From Rouxiella aceris (GTDB lineage: Bacteria > Pseudomonadota > Gammaproteobacteria > Enterobacterales > Enterobacteriaceae), in contig NZ_JAADJU010000008.1 of NCBI RefSeq assembly GCF_012933545.1, positions 62,001 to 126,000 of the forward strand: DNA of 64,000 nucleotides. The letters run 5' to 3'. Below, one piece after another: positions 1-8,194 of this stretch; positions within the stretch are counted from its first letter, which is position 1; every line of letters begins with the position of its first letter. The translations under genes and the position numbers were made by a program. Below the pieces are notes generated by a model. It worked only from the letters and a program-made list of their open reading frames with translations, ran no database searches and was not told the origin of the DNA.

Positions 1-41
1 CTTCGCGTAATTTGACGACACAGTCTCGTTGCAAAATTCAT
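1..41 (-). CDS. 5' end of the next gene of the kgu-type operon (partial)
   Basis: An ATG at 41-39 on the minus strand follows a good ribosome binding site (AGGAGG, 44-51). It opens a frame reading MNFATRLCRQITR before the window edge. It starts about 20 bases after the kguE-like gene in the same direction, so it should be the second gene of that operon. In Pseudomonas the gene after kguE is the 2-ketogluconate kinase kguK, but these 13 residues do not look like a sugar kinase N-terminus. The product is therefore left open. Confidence 0.5.
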   Translation of the reverse strand, partial: MNFATRLCRQITR

Positions 42-61
42 CTTGCCTCCTGGCTTGGTTG

Positions 62-841
62 CTAGGCTTGGGCGGCTTCCTTACGCAGTAAATCAACGTA
101 ATAGCGGGTTACCGCCGTGAGGTCTTCACCTTCGAGAGGGAATTCGATACCGCGCGGTGCCGTAGCAGGCAATGCGGCCAGCACCGCCTGCCAACTGCCA
201 TCGCTGTCATCGAGGGCTACGGCATGCAGTTTGCCATCGCGTTCGTTGGCGGCTTTGACATGAATATAGTGCACATGCTCGCTGAGTGCTTTGGCGGCGA
301 CCAGCGCGTCCTGACCCACCCACAGCCAGTTGGCCATATCAAAGGTCATGGCAACGGGAAGATGCAGTGCTTCGGCAGCAAAGAAGAAGGCGTTCATTGG
401 CGAAAGAATACCGCCTTGCGCCGTCTGGTCGTTTTCGACCGCCATTTCGACGTGGTGTTGTTTCAGCAAGACCTTGAGGGCGGTGAGATCGGCACCGGGT
501 ACAAAGTTGCCGAGGGCAATTTTCAGTTTGCGAGCGCCCAGAGCGTCGGCTTCGGTCAGAAAATCGGACAGGTCAGGGTTAACAATGCCCCCGGCCAGAA
601 ACAGCGACTCGGGAACAGAATAAAAAGCAAAGAGCCCATGTTGACGGATCTCTTCCGCCAATGATGCCAGTTTGCTTAGCTCGCCTTCGGCGAAGAGCTC
701 GCGGCGAATTTCCACGCCATCGGCACCTGCTGCGGCAATGGTGGCCAGCAGAGCCGACTGTCCGCCCAGCTCTTTAACTGCTTTATAGCCATAAGCGGCG
801 GTTACGATAACGATTTCTGCCACATTCTCTGGTTTGTTCAT
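62..841 (-). CDS. kguE: KguE-like sugar phosphate isomerase/epimerase (TIM barrel)
   Basis: This 259-residue cytosolic protein has the layout of the xylose-isomerase-like TIM barrel family (AP endonuclease 2 fold). It starts with a strand plus GADGVEIRRE and carries acidic and histidine metal-ligand candidates in AVENDQ, MTFDMAN, HYIHVKAA and GIEFPLEGED. Length and family match KguE of 2-ketogluconate operons. The assignment rests mainly on context: a PtxS-like LacI regulator lies just upstream on the same strand, and a PtxS-type palindrome sits in the gap. The precise reaction of KguE is poorly defined; a role in handling 2-ketogluconate or its phosphate is inferred from the operon. The ATG at 841 follows AAGGAAAA. 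A generic hydroxypyruvate or inosose isomerase is the alternative. Confidence 0.7.
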   Translation of the reverse strand: MNKPENVAEIVIVTAAYGYKAVKELGGQSALLATIAAAGADGVEIRRELFAEGELSKLASLAEEIRQHGLFAFYSVPESLFLAGGIVNPDLSDFLTEADALGARKLKIALGNFVPGADLTALKVLLKQHHVEMAVENDQTAQGGILSPMNAFFFAAEALHLPVAMTFDMANWLWVGQDALVAAKALSEHVHYIHVKAANERDGKLHAVALDDSDGSWQAVLAALPATAPRGIEFPLEGEDLTAVTRYYVDLLRKEAAQA

Positions 842-930
842 GCCAATTTTCCTTAAAGCGACGTTATTTTTTTAAATAAATATAAGAACCTAATAGCCCG
901 GTAAACTCGAGATAACCGTCATACCCAAAG

Positions 931-996
931 TTGCAGTCACGGCGTTTGTTCTGCCTCCGTCCGCGTCGTTTTTACGCAGACTTACCGTCACTGCAA
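931..996. repeat. Imperfect inverted repeat in the ptxS-kguE gap
   Basis: Arms TTGCAGTCACGG (931-942) and CCGTCACTGCAA (985-996) are reverse complements with one mismatch and enclose about 42 bases. The outer flanks GTCATA and ATGACG continue the symmetry in part. The sequence can fold as an RNA hairpin in the 360-base gap between the two genes. It resembles the short intergenic palindromic repeats common in enterobacteria, but the family was not identified. Confidence 0.45.
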
Positions 997-1066
997 ATGA
1001 CGTTTCATTAAGTTAAAGGTAGGCCAATTTTCACCTGGGACGCAGGATTGTTAATCCTACGTTATC

Positions 1067-1080
1067 TGGAACCGGTCCCA
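1067..1080. promoter_or_regulatory. PtxS-type operator
   Basis: TGGAACCGGTCCCA is a near-perfect 14-bp palindrome with the central CCGG typical of LacI-family sites. It differs at two symmetric positions from the PtxS operator known in Pseudomonas (TGAAACCGGTTTCA). It lies about 225 bases upstream of kguE and 120 bases downstream of the ptxS-like gene, as expected for repression of the kgu operon released by 2-ketogluconate. Confidence 0.7.
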
Positions 1081-1201
1081 AGTAAAAGATCGGTATCAGG
1101 AAAACATATTCCCGCCTGCTAATAACGAGATCAAAATCACGCTTTCAGCCTGTCGCTGCCAGAGATTGCCAGGATAAGTCCCGGCAATAACGGGACATCC
1201 T

Positions 1202-2239
1202 TTAGGCCAGGGTCGTAGAACCGCGAACGATTAGCTCGCCGGGGAAGGCATGTTCTTGAATTGGCTCGTTGCTGCCCTGAATACGGGTCACCAGTTGCTC
1301 AAGGGCGGCATAGCCCATATCGTACGTCGGTTGCTTAAGGGTGGTGATGCCCACGCCCGCCAACTCGGCCCACTCCAGATCGTCAAAACCCAACAGACCG
1401 ATATCTTTTCCCCAGACCATGCCAATACGGCGCATCGCCCGGGCAATAACCAGCGTCAGTGCGCCATTGACCGAGATCACCGCCCGCCGTTTATCGGCAT
1501 AGCGGTCAGCAAAGTCGCGCAGCAGTGTTTCCAGACCCTGGCTGTCGCTCAGTTCTACCTCGCCCTGGGCGGCGAATTTATGCGGTTGGTGTTGCATCTC
1601 TTGCAGAAAAGTATGCAGGCGAACCAGACGGGTATTAATAGTCATGGGCTCACTTAAAAACAGAATGGCTTCAAAGCCCTGTTGCAGTAAATGTTGCGTC
1701 ACCGTACGGGTGGCATCGACGTTATTTAAACCGATCACATCGCAAGAGAAGTTGTTCACCTTGCGATCAATCAATACCATCGGCACCGGTGACTGCTGCA
1801 GCGCGGAAATGGCGTCTTCGCGCATCCCCACGGCGTTAATCACAATGCCGTCGACGCGGTAGCTGCTTAATAGTTGCAGGTAGTGTTTTTCCTGATTGAG
1901 CTCATTGTTGGTATTACATACCAACAGCGTCAGTCCCTGCTGGCGGCAAGCTGCTTCCACGCCGCGCATCACTTCGACTGAATAGGGATTGGTGATATCG
2001 GCGATGATCAGGCCAATCAGTCGGGTTTGACCGCTTTTCAGGCTGCGTGCCATCTGGCTGGGTTGATAATCAAGCAGGGCAATCGCCCGCTCAATGCGCT
2101 CTTTCAAGGCATCGGACAGCAGATGCTGCTCGCCGTTAAGATAACGCGATACGCTGGTTTTACCGGTTTTTGCGGCACTGGCCACGTCTCTGATGGTTGC
2201 CCGGGGAGGGGGTGTCTGCGTTGTCTTGGCCCTGCTCAC
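1202..2239 (-). CDS. ptxS: LacI-family regulator, PtxS-like (2-ketogluconate)
   Basis: A 345-residue LacI/GalR repressor. An N-terminal helix-turn-helix (residues about 15-60, TIRDVASAAKTGKTSVSRYLNG) is followed by the hinge (YQPSQMARSLKSGQTRLIGL) and a periplasmic-binding-protein-like effector domain to the C-terminus (GLLGFDDLEWAELAGVGITT, TTLKQPTYDMG). The start is GTG at 2239 behind CAGGAG. It lies upstream of the kguE-like gene on the same strand with a PtxS-type operator between them, which suggests control by 2-ketogluconate. The family is certain; the ligand is inferred from context and the operator. Confidence 0.8.
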   Translation of the reverse strand: MSRAKTTQTPPPRATIRDVASAAKTGKTSVSRYLNGEQHLLSDALKERIERAIALLDYQPSQMARSLKSGQTRLIGLIIADITNPYSVEVMRGVEAACRQQGLTLLVCNTNNELNQEKHYLQLLSSYRVDGIVINAVGMREDAISALQQSPVPMVLIDRKVNNFSCDVIGLNNVDATRTVTQHLLQQGFEAILFLSEPMTINTRLVRLHTFLQEMQHQPHKFAAQGEVELSDSQGLETLLRDFADRYADKRRAVISVNGALTLVIARAMRRIGMVWGKDIGLLGFDDLEWAELAGVGITTLKQPTYDMGYAALEQLVTRIQGSNEPIQEHAFPGELIVRGSTTLA

Positions 2240-2346
2240 GTTCTGTCTCCTGAGGTCGTCGCCAGATAACCTGTTGTGCTAAAAAATTAATTAATCTTAT
2301 TGCTGGAGACTAGCACAGAGCGCCGGGGCAAGGCAGGGGGGATTTA

Positions 2347-2378
2347 ACAACTCTGGCAAGAGAAGTTGCCAGAGTTGT
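2347..2378 (-). terminator. Hairpin terminator downstream of yiaD
   Basis: A perfect 13-bp stem (arms 2347-2359 and 2366-2378) with a 6-base loop lies 20 bases past the yiaD stop. It sits between yiaD and the ptxS promoter region. The following T-tract is short (TTAAAT), so termination may be only moderately efficient. Confidence 0.6.
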
Positions 2379-2397
2379 GATAAAGAAAATAGCTTCG

Positions 2398-3060
2398 TTA
2401 TTGCAGCGGGCTGAGGGTGATTTCTACGCGACGGTTTTGCGCTTTGCCTTCAGCGGTGCTGTTGGAGGCGATAGGGTTATCCGGACCTGCTCCGGAAGTA
2501 CGTACCCGATTTCCGGCCACGCCCTGAGTGATCAGTGCGCTGCCTACGCCGTCGGCACGCTGTTGCGACAAGCGCATATTAAGCGCGCGGGTACCACTGC
2601 TGTCGGTATAACCGACCACATTGACCGCCGTTTTGGGGTACTCTTTCAATACCATGGCCACGCCGGTCAGAGTATTGGCACCTGCCGGTTTCAGCGTGCT
2701 GCTGTTGCTGTCAAAGGTGACGTTATTCGGCATGTTCAGCACGATATTATCGCCCTGACGGGTAACGCTAACGCCGGTACCTTGCATTTTGTCACGCAGC
2801 TTGGCTTCCTGCACATCCATATAATATCCCGCACCGCCGCCGAGTGCGGCACCGGCAGCGGCACCAATCAGTGCCCCTTTGCCGCGATCGTGTTTTGATG
2901 AGGAGAGCATACCGACACCGGCACCCAGCGCGGCACCGATGCCCGCGCCAATGCCCGATTTTCCGGCCTGAGACTCACCGGTATAAGGGTTGGTGGTACA
3001 AGCCGACAGACCCAGCGTTAAGCACAGCGTACTGGCGATAATAAGAATGCGTTTGTTCAT
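2398..3060 (-). CDS. yiaD: OmpA-family outer-membrane lipoprotein YiaD
   Basis: A 220-residue lipoprotein almost collinear with E. coli YiaD (219 residues). It has a signal peptide ending in the lipobox LSAC, so it is anchored by the Cys at about residue 20. A glycine-rich glycine-zipper segment follows (GIGAGIGAALGAGVG, ALIGAAAGAALGGGAGYY, residues about 35-80). The C-terminal OmpA-like peptidoglycan-binding domain contains NVVGYTDSSG, RLSQQRADGV and AQNRRVEITL. In E. coli it is a multicopy suppressor of a bamB defect. The longer frame to 3144 is rejected because the signal peptide starts at the ATG at 3060. It stands alone between terminators. Confidence 0.95.
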   Translation of the reverse strand: MNKRILIIASTLCLTLGLSACTTNPYTGESQAGKSGIGAGIGAALGAGVGMLSSSKHDRGKGALIGAAAGAALGGGAGYYMDVQEAKLRDKMQGTGVSVTRQGDNIVLNMPNNVTFDSNSSTLKPAGANTLTGVAMVLKEYPKTAVNVVGYTDSSGTRALNMRLSQQRADGVGSALITQGVAGNRVRTSGAGPDNPIASNSTAEGKAQNRRVEITLSPLQ

Positions 3061-3770
3061 ATTTATTCTTTCCCTAAAGATAAAGTCTGCCTGCCGTCGC
3101 CACCTGAGGGTGCTGCCTGAGCCATGGGCCAGGCACTGTGTCACCCTGAGTGTGGCAGGACTCGCTGAATATGACCTGAATTAGCGAAGTCTGTTCAGCG
3201 AAAAATCGTTTCGAAACATAAAAAGTGCTACCACCTGTCATCACTTCGCTGGCAGGCTGCGCTCTTTATGCGAGAAAAGCCGCGGTTAAGCACTCAGACA
3301 ATTCTGTTATCGCCAGAGGTTTCGGTTTTTGCTGCTTCAGGTTTATCTGCCCGTGTTGGCTTATTCGTTGAGGTATGCTGCTGTTTGGCTTCTGGCCAGG
3401 CAGTATTAATTATTCAGAATAATAATTTAATAATACATTTTATTTCTTTGGTGAATATTATTTCTTGCTGTTATTTATCTCCCTGGGTTAATTTGCTTAT
3501 CTTTTGTCTTGCCAGCAGAAAATAATTAATTATTTTTAATGTACTGGTTGCTGATTTCCATTGTCGCAATTTATTGTTATAAAGTTTGGGTTAATCATCT
3601 GTAATCCTTTATTTCTAAACGTTGAACTATTTATAATTACCGATAAATGACGTTCTCGGTTGTAATTGCTATCTGTTTTCATGGATGAGACGCTCAAAGC
3701 CAATAAGCTGGCCAGAAAGCAAAAAATTGCGCGTGTTATCTCTATTTGAGTGATAAGCAGGAGCCTCGCA
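3061..3770. promoter_or_regulatory. Long AT-rich gap between yiaD and the ynb cluster
   Basis: No supported gene. The yiaD promoter must lie at the left end. From about 3400 to 3740 the DNA is strongly AT-rich, with a perfect 14-bp palindrome AATAATTAATTATT (3521-3534) and runs such as AATAATAATTTAATAATAC. This is the type of DNA bound by H-NS, and would fit silencing of the downstream ynb genes (inference). An 85-codon frame at 3268-3525 has no family support and was left out. Confidence 0.4.
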
Positions 3771-4373
3771 ATGACGTTATATAATATTAAACCAAAGTTT
3801 CAAAATATATTAAGACCTTTGGTTATCAAACTCCACCATTGGGGGGTGACGGCTAACCAGATAACAGTGTTGGCCATGCTGGGGTCGCTGATACTGGGGG
3901 GGATATTAATTTATCGTCCGGAACCTCTTCTCTTTTGCGCTTTGCCGGTATTTCTGTTTTTACGTATGGCCCTAAATGCCATCGATGGCATGCTGGCCAG
4001 AGAGTGCAATCAGCAAACGCCGCTGGGCGCGCTGCTTAATGAAGTCGGCGATATCATCTCCGATGCCGCCCTGTATCTCTCATTTGGTTTCCTGGCTGGC
4101 GTGCCGCTACCGTTAGTTGTTTTGGTGGTATTGCTGTCCTGGCTTAGCGAATTTTGTGGAGTTATGGCGCAAACGCTTACTGGTCAAAGAGACTATCGCG
4201 GACCGCTGGGCAAAAGCGATCGTGCTTTTTTATTTGGTGCCTTGGGGCTGATGATCGCGCTGTGGCCTCAGGGGATAGCGGTGGTCAACAGCCTATTTAT
4301 TACTGCCGCCATGTTGCTGATCTGGACCGTGATTAATCGCTGTCGCAGCGCTGTGGCGGTGCGCCATGACTGA
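3771..4373 (+). CDS. ynbA: YnbA-like CDP-alcohol phosphatidyltransferase family membrane protein
   Basis: A 200-residue multi-pass inner-membrane protein of the CDP-alcohol phosphatidyltransferase family, first gene of a four-gene cluster. The signature runs as NAIDGMLAREC...G(ALLN)EVGD(IIS)D at residues about 64-95, placing it with E. coli YnbA. Two of the usual metal-binding aspartates are Asn: the first of D-x2-DG and the one after the second Gly. From memory E. coli YnbA has the same pattern, so this looks like a family trait, not decay. Whether it is catalytic is unknown. The ATG at 3771 is chosen because AGCAGGAG precedes it; GTG at 3750 would include that site. It overlaps ynbB by 8 bases. 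Confidence 0.85.
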   Translation: MTLYNIKPKFQNILRPLVIKLHHWGVTANQITVLAMLGSLILGGILIYRPEPLLFCALPVFLFLRMALNAIDGMLARECNQQTPLGALLNEVGDIISDAALYLSFGFLAGVPLPLVVLVVLLSWLSEFCGVMAQTLTGQRDYRGPLGKSDRAFLFGALGLMIALWPQGIAVVNSLFITAAMLLIWTVINRCRSAVAVRHD

Positions 4374-5295
4374 TAGCTCCGCGACCTTGCACTATTGCCT
4401 GGCCACGATATTCAGCCTGTTACTGCTGGCGACGGTTATTTTATTCGTCTTGATAAAATGTTGTCCGCAGCGTGACTGGCGAGAACTACGGCAACGTATC
4501 AGCAGTTGGTGGCTGATCATTACTATTTTCTCATTAGCCATGCTGTCTCCCAAATGGCTGGCGGTAACTTTTTTCGCCTTTATCAGTTTTCTGTCATTAA
4601 AAGAATATCTGACGCTTACACCGACTCGCCGCTCTGACAGCATTCCCCTGCTATGGATGTATGCCGCTATTCCCTTGCAATACCTCTGGGTCGGGATGTC
4701 GTGGTATGGCATGTTTATTATTTTTATTCCGGTCTACGTGTTTCTGTTCTTGCCCGCGCGAATGGTGGCGGTGGGTGATACCCAGGGTTTTCTGCATTCC
4801 GCATCGGTGATGCACTGGGGAATGATGACCACGGTATTTGCGCTAAGCCATGTCGCCTGTTTGCTGACTCTGCCGACCGAAGACAGCAAATCTGGCGCAC
4901 TGCTGGTTATCTTCCTGGTCGCCGCAACACAGATTAATGATATTGCACAGTATTTGTGGGGGAAGGGGCTGGGGAGAATAAGAGTGACACCCCAGGTCAG
5001 TCCAAATAAAACCCTGGCAGGACTGCTGGGTGGCATCTTGACCACCACGCTGTTGGCCGGGATGGTTGGTCCGCTGTTAACGCCGATGGACCGGGGTCTC
5101 TGTTTTGCCGCCGGTGCCATGATCAGTTTCAGTGGTTTCTGCGGCGATGTGGTGATGTCAGCTATTAAGCGAGACTTTGGCGTTAAGGACTCCGGTAGGC
5201 TGCTTCCGGGCCATGGCGGCATTTTGGATCGGCTGGACTCGCTGATATATAGCGGACCGCTGTTCTTTCACTTTTTCTACTATTTCTACTATTAG
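4366..5295 (+). CDS. ynbB: YnbB-like CDP-diglyceride synthase (CdsA family)
   Basis: A 309-residue polytopic inner-membrane protein. CdsA enzymes make CDP-diacylglycerol from CTP and phosphatidic acid. The C-terminal third carries the family signature: SPNKTLAGLLGG, then a transmembrane segment, then KRDFGVKDSGRLLPGHGG and ILDRLDSL with the catalytic acidic residues. About eight hydrophobic segments are visible. It overlaps the ynbA stop (ATG inside GCCATGACTGA) and is followed 9 bases later by an acyltransferase, so translation is probably coupled. It is a paralogue of the housekeeping CdsA, and its dedicated substrate is unknown. Confidence 0.85.
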   Translation: MTDSSATLHYCLATIFSLLLLATVILFVLIKCCPQRDWRELRQRISSWWLIITIFSLAMLSPKWLAVTFFAFISFLSLKEYLTLTPTRRSDSIPLLWMYAAIPLQYLWVGMSWYGMFIIFIPVYVFLFLPARMVAVGDTQGFLHSASVMHWGMMTTVFALSHVACLLTLPTEDSKSGALLVIFLVAATQINDIAQYLWGKGLGRIRVTPQVSPNKTLAGLLGGILTTTLLAGMVGPLLTPMDRGLCFAAGAMISFSGFCGDVVMSAIKRDFGVKDSGRLLPGHGGILDRLDSLIYSGPLFFHFFYYFYY

Positions 5296-5304
5296 GGGGC
5301 GCTG

Positions 5305-5934
5305 ATGAACCCTATGCTGCGTTGGTTATTTACGCTCTGTATCGCTTATCCCCTGGTATGGATTTGGTTGGGGGTTTCGGTGGCCAACAGAAAAAAACTG
5401 CCGGTTACCGGCCCTGCCATTATCGTGGCAAATCATAACAGTCATCTGGATGTGCTGACCTTATTTACCCTCTTTCCGTTGTCAACGCTGGTCAAGGTGC
5501 AACCAGTGGCGGCGGCAGATTATTTTCTCAAGAACAAAGTTATCGCCTGGTTTGCCCTGAAGGTGATTGGCATTATTCCTGTTTACCGTGGAGCCAATAA
5601 AGCCGATCCGCTGCAAGCCTGTGTTAAGGCGTTGGCAGCGCATAAAATCATTATCTTATTTCCGGAAGGAACACGGGGTGAGCCGGGCAAGTTCTCCGAG
5701 CTGAAATCGGGGATCTGGTATTTGAGTCAACAGTGTCCCGAGGTGCCGATTATTCCGGTGTATATGCAGGGTCTGGGCAGAGTCATGGGCAAGGGACAGA
5801 AAATCCCCGTCCCCTTTTTTATTGATATTTATATTGATGACCCACTGTATTTTGATAATGACAAAGTCTCGTTTATGCGCAACTTGTTAAATCGTTTTTA
5901 TATATTGCAGCAGCAAGCGACAAGGAAAGTATGA
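5305..5934 (+). CDS. 1-acyl-glycerol-3-phosphate acyltransferase family protein (PlsC-like)
   Basis: A 209-residue acyltransferase with one N-terminal membrane segment (residues about 5-25). It has block I NHNSHLD (H44 and D49, the H-x4-D catalytic pair), a block II-like GIIPVYRG, block III FPEGTRGEPGKF and block IV VPIIPVYMQG. Such enzymes acylate lysophosphatidate or other lyso-lipids at the inner leaflet. It sits between ynbB and ynbC, 9 bases after one and overlapping the start of the other (ATGATGA). E. coli K-12 ynbABCD has no acyltransferase gene and ends in the phosphatase ynbD instead, so this cluster has a different composition. The acceptor is unknown. Confidence 0.85.
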   Translation: MNPMLRWLFTLCIAYPLVWIWLGVSVANRKKLPVTGPAIIVANHNSHLDVLTLFTLFPLSTLVKVQPVAAADYFLKNKVIAWFALKVIGIIPVYRGANKADPLQACVKALAAHKIIILFPEGTRGEPGKFSELKSGIWYLSQQCPEVPIIPVYMQGLGRVMGKGQKIPVPFFIDIYIDDPLYFDNDKVSFMRNLLNRFYILQQQATRKV

Positions 5935-7700
5935 TGATTCCGCAGAGGCGTATATTTCGGACAGGCTTGTTTTTAACCAGTGATAAAACCTCGCTCTATT
6001 TTCGTCACTGGCCAGCGGCGGCAGATGGCAAACGCAAAGTCATTATTCTGTTCCATCGTGGCCATGAACACTCAGGACGTTTACAACATATTGTTGATGA
6101 ACTGATGATGCCAGATACCGATTTTTACGCCTGGGATGCACGTGGACACGGGCAGTCTGCCGGTCCCCGTGGCTTCAGCCCCAGTCTCGGGCGTTCAGTA
6201 CAGGATGTTGACGAGTTTGTGCGCTTTGTGGCGGAAGACGCGCAGGTAGGCAGCGAAGATATTCTGGTGATGGCCCAAAGCGTGGGGGCGGTATTGGTTG
6301 CTACCTGGGTGCATGATTATGCGCCGAAAATCCGTGGCATGGTGTTGGCGTCACCGGCGTTTAAGGTCAAACTTTATGTGCCATTTGCCCGCACCGGGCT
6401 GGCGTTGTTGCAGCGAATACGCGGCCTGTTTTACCTGAACTCCTACGTTAAGGCTAAATTTTTGACCCATGACCCACAGCGTATTGCCAGCTATGTCAGG
6501 GATAAACAGATCACTCGCCAGATTGCGGTCAATGTCTTGTTAGACCTGTATAAAACGGCGGAACGTGTTGTCTCAGACGCTTCGGCTATCACCGTGCCGA
6601 CGCAGTTGCTGATTTCCGGTGATGATTTTGTCGTTGCTGACCAACCACAAAAACAATTTTACGCGGGACTGCGCAGTAAAATAAAAGAGCTGCATATTCT
6701 GCCAGGTTTTTACCACGACACGCTGGGAGAAAAGGACCGTAGCATAGCCTTTGATAAAATAAGGCCCTTTATTAACCACCTCTGGCACTCCTCTCGGCCA
6801 GAAATATTTGACTATAGTGATGAGGATCGCTGGAGCCCCAGCGCAGATGCTTACCGGGCATTGCAGGTGCCGCCAAAAGCGGGTTCGCTGGCAGGCATCG
6901 CCTACCGGATATTAAGCTATGGCATGAAAACGCTGGGACGGCAGTCAAAAGGCATACAACTGGGTTATGAAACGGGATTTGATTCGGGGAGTACGCTCGA
7001 TTACGTCTACCGCAATACCCCGGCAGGAACCGGGCCGCTGGGCGTGCTGCTTGACCGTTTCTATCTCGACAGTATCGGCTGGAAAGGGATCCGCATACGT
7101 AAAGTCCATCTCCAGCAAATGATCCGGCAAGCGCTGGAGAGATTGCGTGAACGGCAGATACCCATTCGACTGCTGGATATTGCTGCCGGGCATGGTCGTT
7201 ATGTGCTGGATGCCATTGAAAAACAAACTGATATTGAAAGTATCCAGTTAAGAGATTATAGCGATATCAATGTCGAAAAGGGCCAGCAACTGATTAAGGA
7301 GCGCGGCCTAAGCCATATTGCGCAATTCAAACAGGGGAATGCGTTTGATTTTGCCTCCCTTGCGGCTCTCGAACCCCAGCCTACCCTGGGAATTGTCTCG
7401 GGATTATATGAACTGTTTCCTGATAATGCGTTGCTCAGGACATCGCTGGCTGGCCTGGCTGCGGCGATTCCGCCGGGTGGCATATTGGTTTATACCGGGC
7501 AACCTTGGCATCCGCAGTTAAAAACTATCGCCTATACCCTGACCAGCCATCAGAACGGTGTTCCGTGGATGATGCGGGTGCGCAGTCAAAACGAAATGGA
7601 TGCGCTGGTGGCCCAGGCCGGATTTGAGAAATGTTCTCAGCTTATTGATCAATATGGCATTTTCACCGTCTCGCTGGCGATAAGAAAACCGAATACTTAA
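5931..7700 (+). CDS. ynbC: YnbC-like alpha/beta hydrolase fused to a SAM-dependent methyltransferase
   Basis: A 589-residue two-domain protein. Residues about 15-285 form a monoglyceride-lipase-like alpha/beta hydrolase with FHRGHEHSGR, WDARGHGQSAG, nucleophile elbow AQSVG (Ser117), Asp near 231 in SGDDFVVAD and His near 262 in GFYHDTLGE. The elbow starts with Ala instead of the usual Gly. Residues about 385-589 form a class I methyltransferase with motif I LLDIAAGHGRYVLDA. No signal peptide is seen, so it is cytosolic or peripheral. It matches E. coli YnbC (585 residues). Translation is coupled to the acyltransferase. The stop lies 5 bases from the end of convergent yiaC. The substrate is unknown; a lipid is inferred. 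Confidence 0.88.
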   Translation: MMIPQRRIFRTGLFLTSDKTSLYFRHWPAAADGKRKVIILFHRGHEHSGRLQHIVDELMMPDTDFYAWDARGHGQSAGPRGFSPSLGRSVQDVDEFVRFVAEDAQVGSEDILVMAQSVGAVLVATWVHDYAPKIRGMVLASPAFKVKLYVPFARTGLALLQRIRGLFYLNSYVKAKFLTHDPQRIASYVRDKQITRQIAVNVLLDLYKTAERVVSDASAITVPTQLLISGDDFVVADQPQKQFYAGLRSKIKELHILPGFYHDTLGEKDRSIAFDKIRPFINHLWHSSRPEIFDYSDEDRWSPSADAYRALQVPPKAGSLAGIAYRILSYGMKTLGRQSKGIQLGYETGFDSGSTLDYVYRNTPAGTGPLGVLLDRFYLDSIGWKGIRIRKVHLQQMIRQALERLRERQIPIRLLDIAAGHGRYVLDAIEKQTDIESIQLRDYSDINVEKGQQLIKERGLSHIAQFKQGNAFDFASLAALEPQPTLGIVSGLYELFPDNALLRTSLAGLAAAIPPGGILVYTGQPWHPQLKTIAYTLTSHQNGVPWMMRVRSQNEMDALVAQAGFEKCSQLIDQYGIFTVSLAIRKPNT

Positions 7701-7705
7701 GTTTG

Positions 7706-8194
7706 CTATTGCGCGGAAACACCTTGGTCCCTGGGGGTGTATTTCCAGTGCATCACCCAGGTGGGCAGATTGGTGCCGGGATGGCGGGTGTCGGCGGTGA
7801 TGGTAAAGCCCTCTTTACGGTAAAACGCCAGGGCGCGATGATTTTGCTGATAAACCTCCAGCAACAGGCTGGCGTAATGGTCTTTGGCCTGTGCCATCAA
7901 CTGTTGTGCGACGCCGCTGCCGTAGCAGGCTTGTTCAATAAATAATGCACCAATAAATTGCTGATTTAATACGCTGATAAAACCGACAATCTTGTCGTCT
8001 TGCGGGCGGCAGGCCACCCAGGTGGTGGCCTGGGGAAGAAAAGTTTCCCGCACCATGGCGGCACTTTCATACCAATAGCTTTCATCGATAAAAGGGTGGG
8101 CCAGCAAGGTGCTGCGCAGCCACAGCAGCAGCAACGCTTCAAGGTCATCTTTGCCTGACGGACGTATCAGGCAGGTTGTTGCTGGGGATGGCAT
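7706..8194 (-). CDS. yiaC: GNAT N-acetyltransferase YiaC
   Basis: A 162-residue GNAT-fold protein with LIRPSGKDDLEALLLLWL at the start, HPFIDESYW, the acetyl-CoA loop region in QACYGSGVAQQLM and the conserved LEVYQQNHRALAFYRKEGF near the C-terminus. It aligns along its length with E. coli YiaC (146 residues), reported to be a lysine acetyltransferase. The ATG at 8194 is preferred, overlapping the 3' end of tag by 28 bases; the frame extends to 8251 but that extension lies deep in tag. The tag-yiaC order is as in E. coli, pointing to one transcript. Confidence 0.85.
   Translation of the reverse strand: MPSPATTCLIRPSGKDDLEALLLLWLRSTLLAHPFIDESYWYESAAMVRETFLPQATTWVACRPQDDKIVGFISVLNQQFIGALFIEQACYGSGVAQQLMAQAKDHYASLLLEVYQQNHRALAFYRKEGFTITADTRHPGTNLPTWVMHWKYTPRDQGVSAQ

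Noticed and set aside
3268..3525. 85-codon plus-strand frame before the ynb cluster
   Set aside because: Hydrophobic but AT-driven, no convincing ribosome site and no family resemblance; kept as intergenic.
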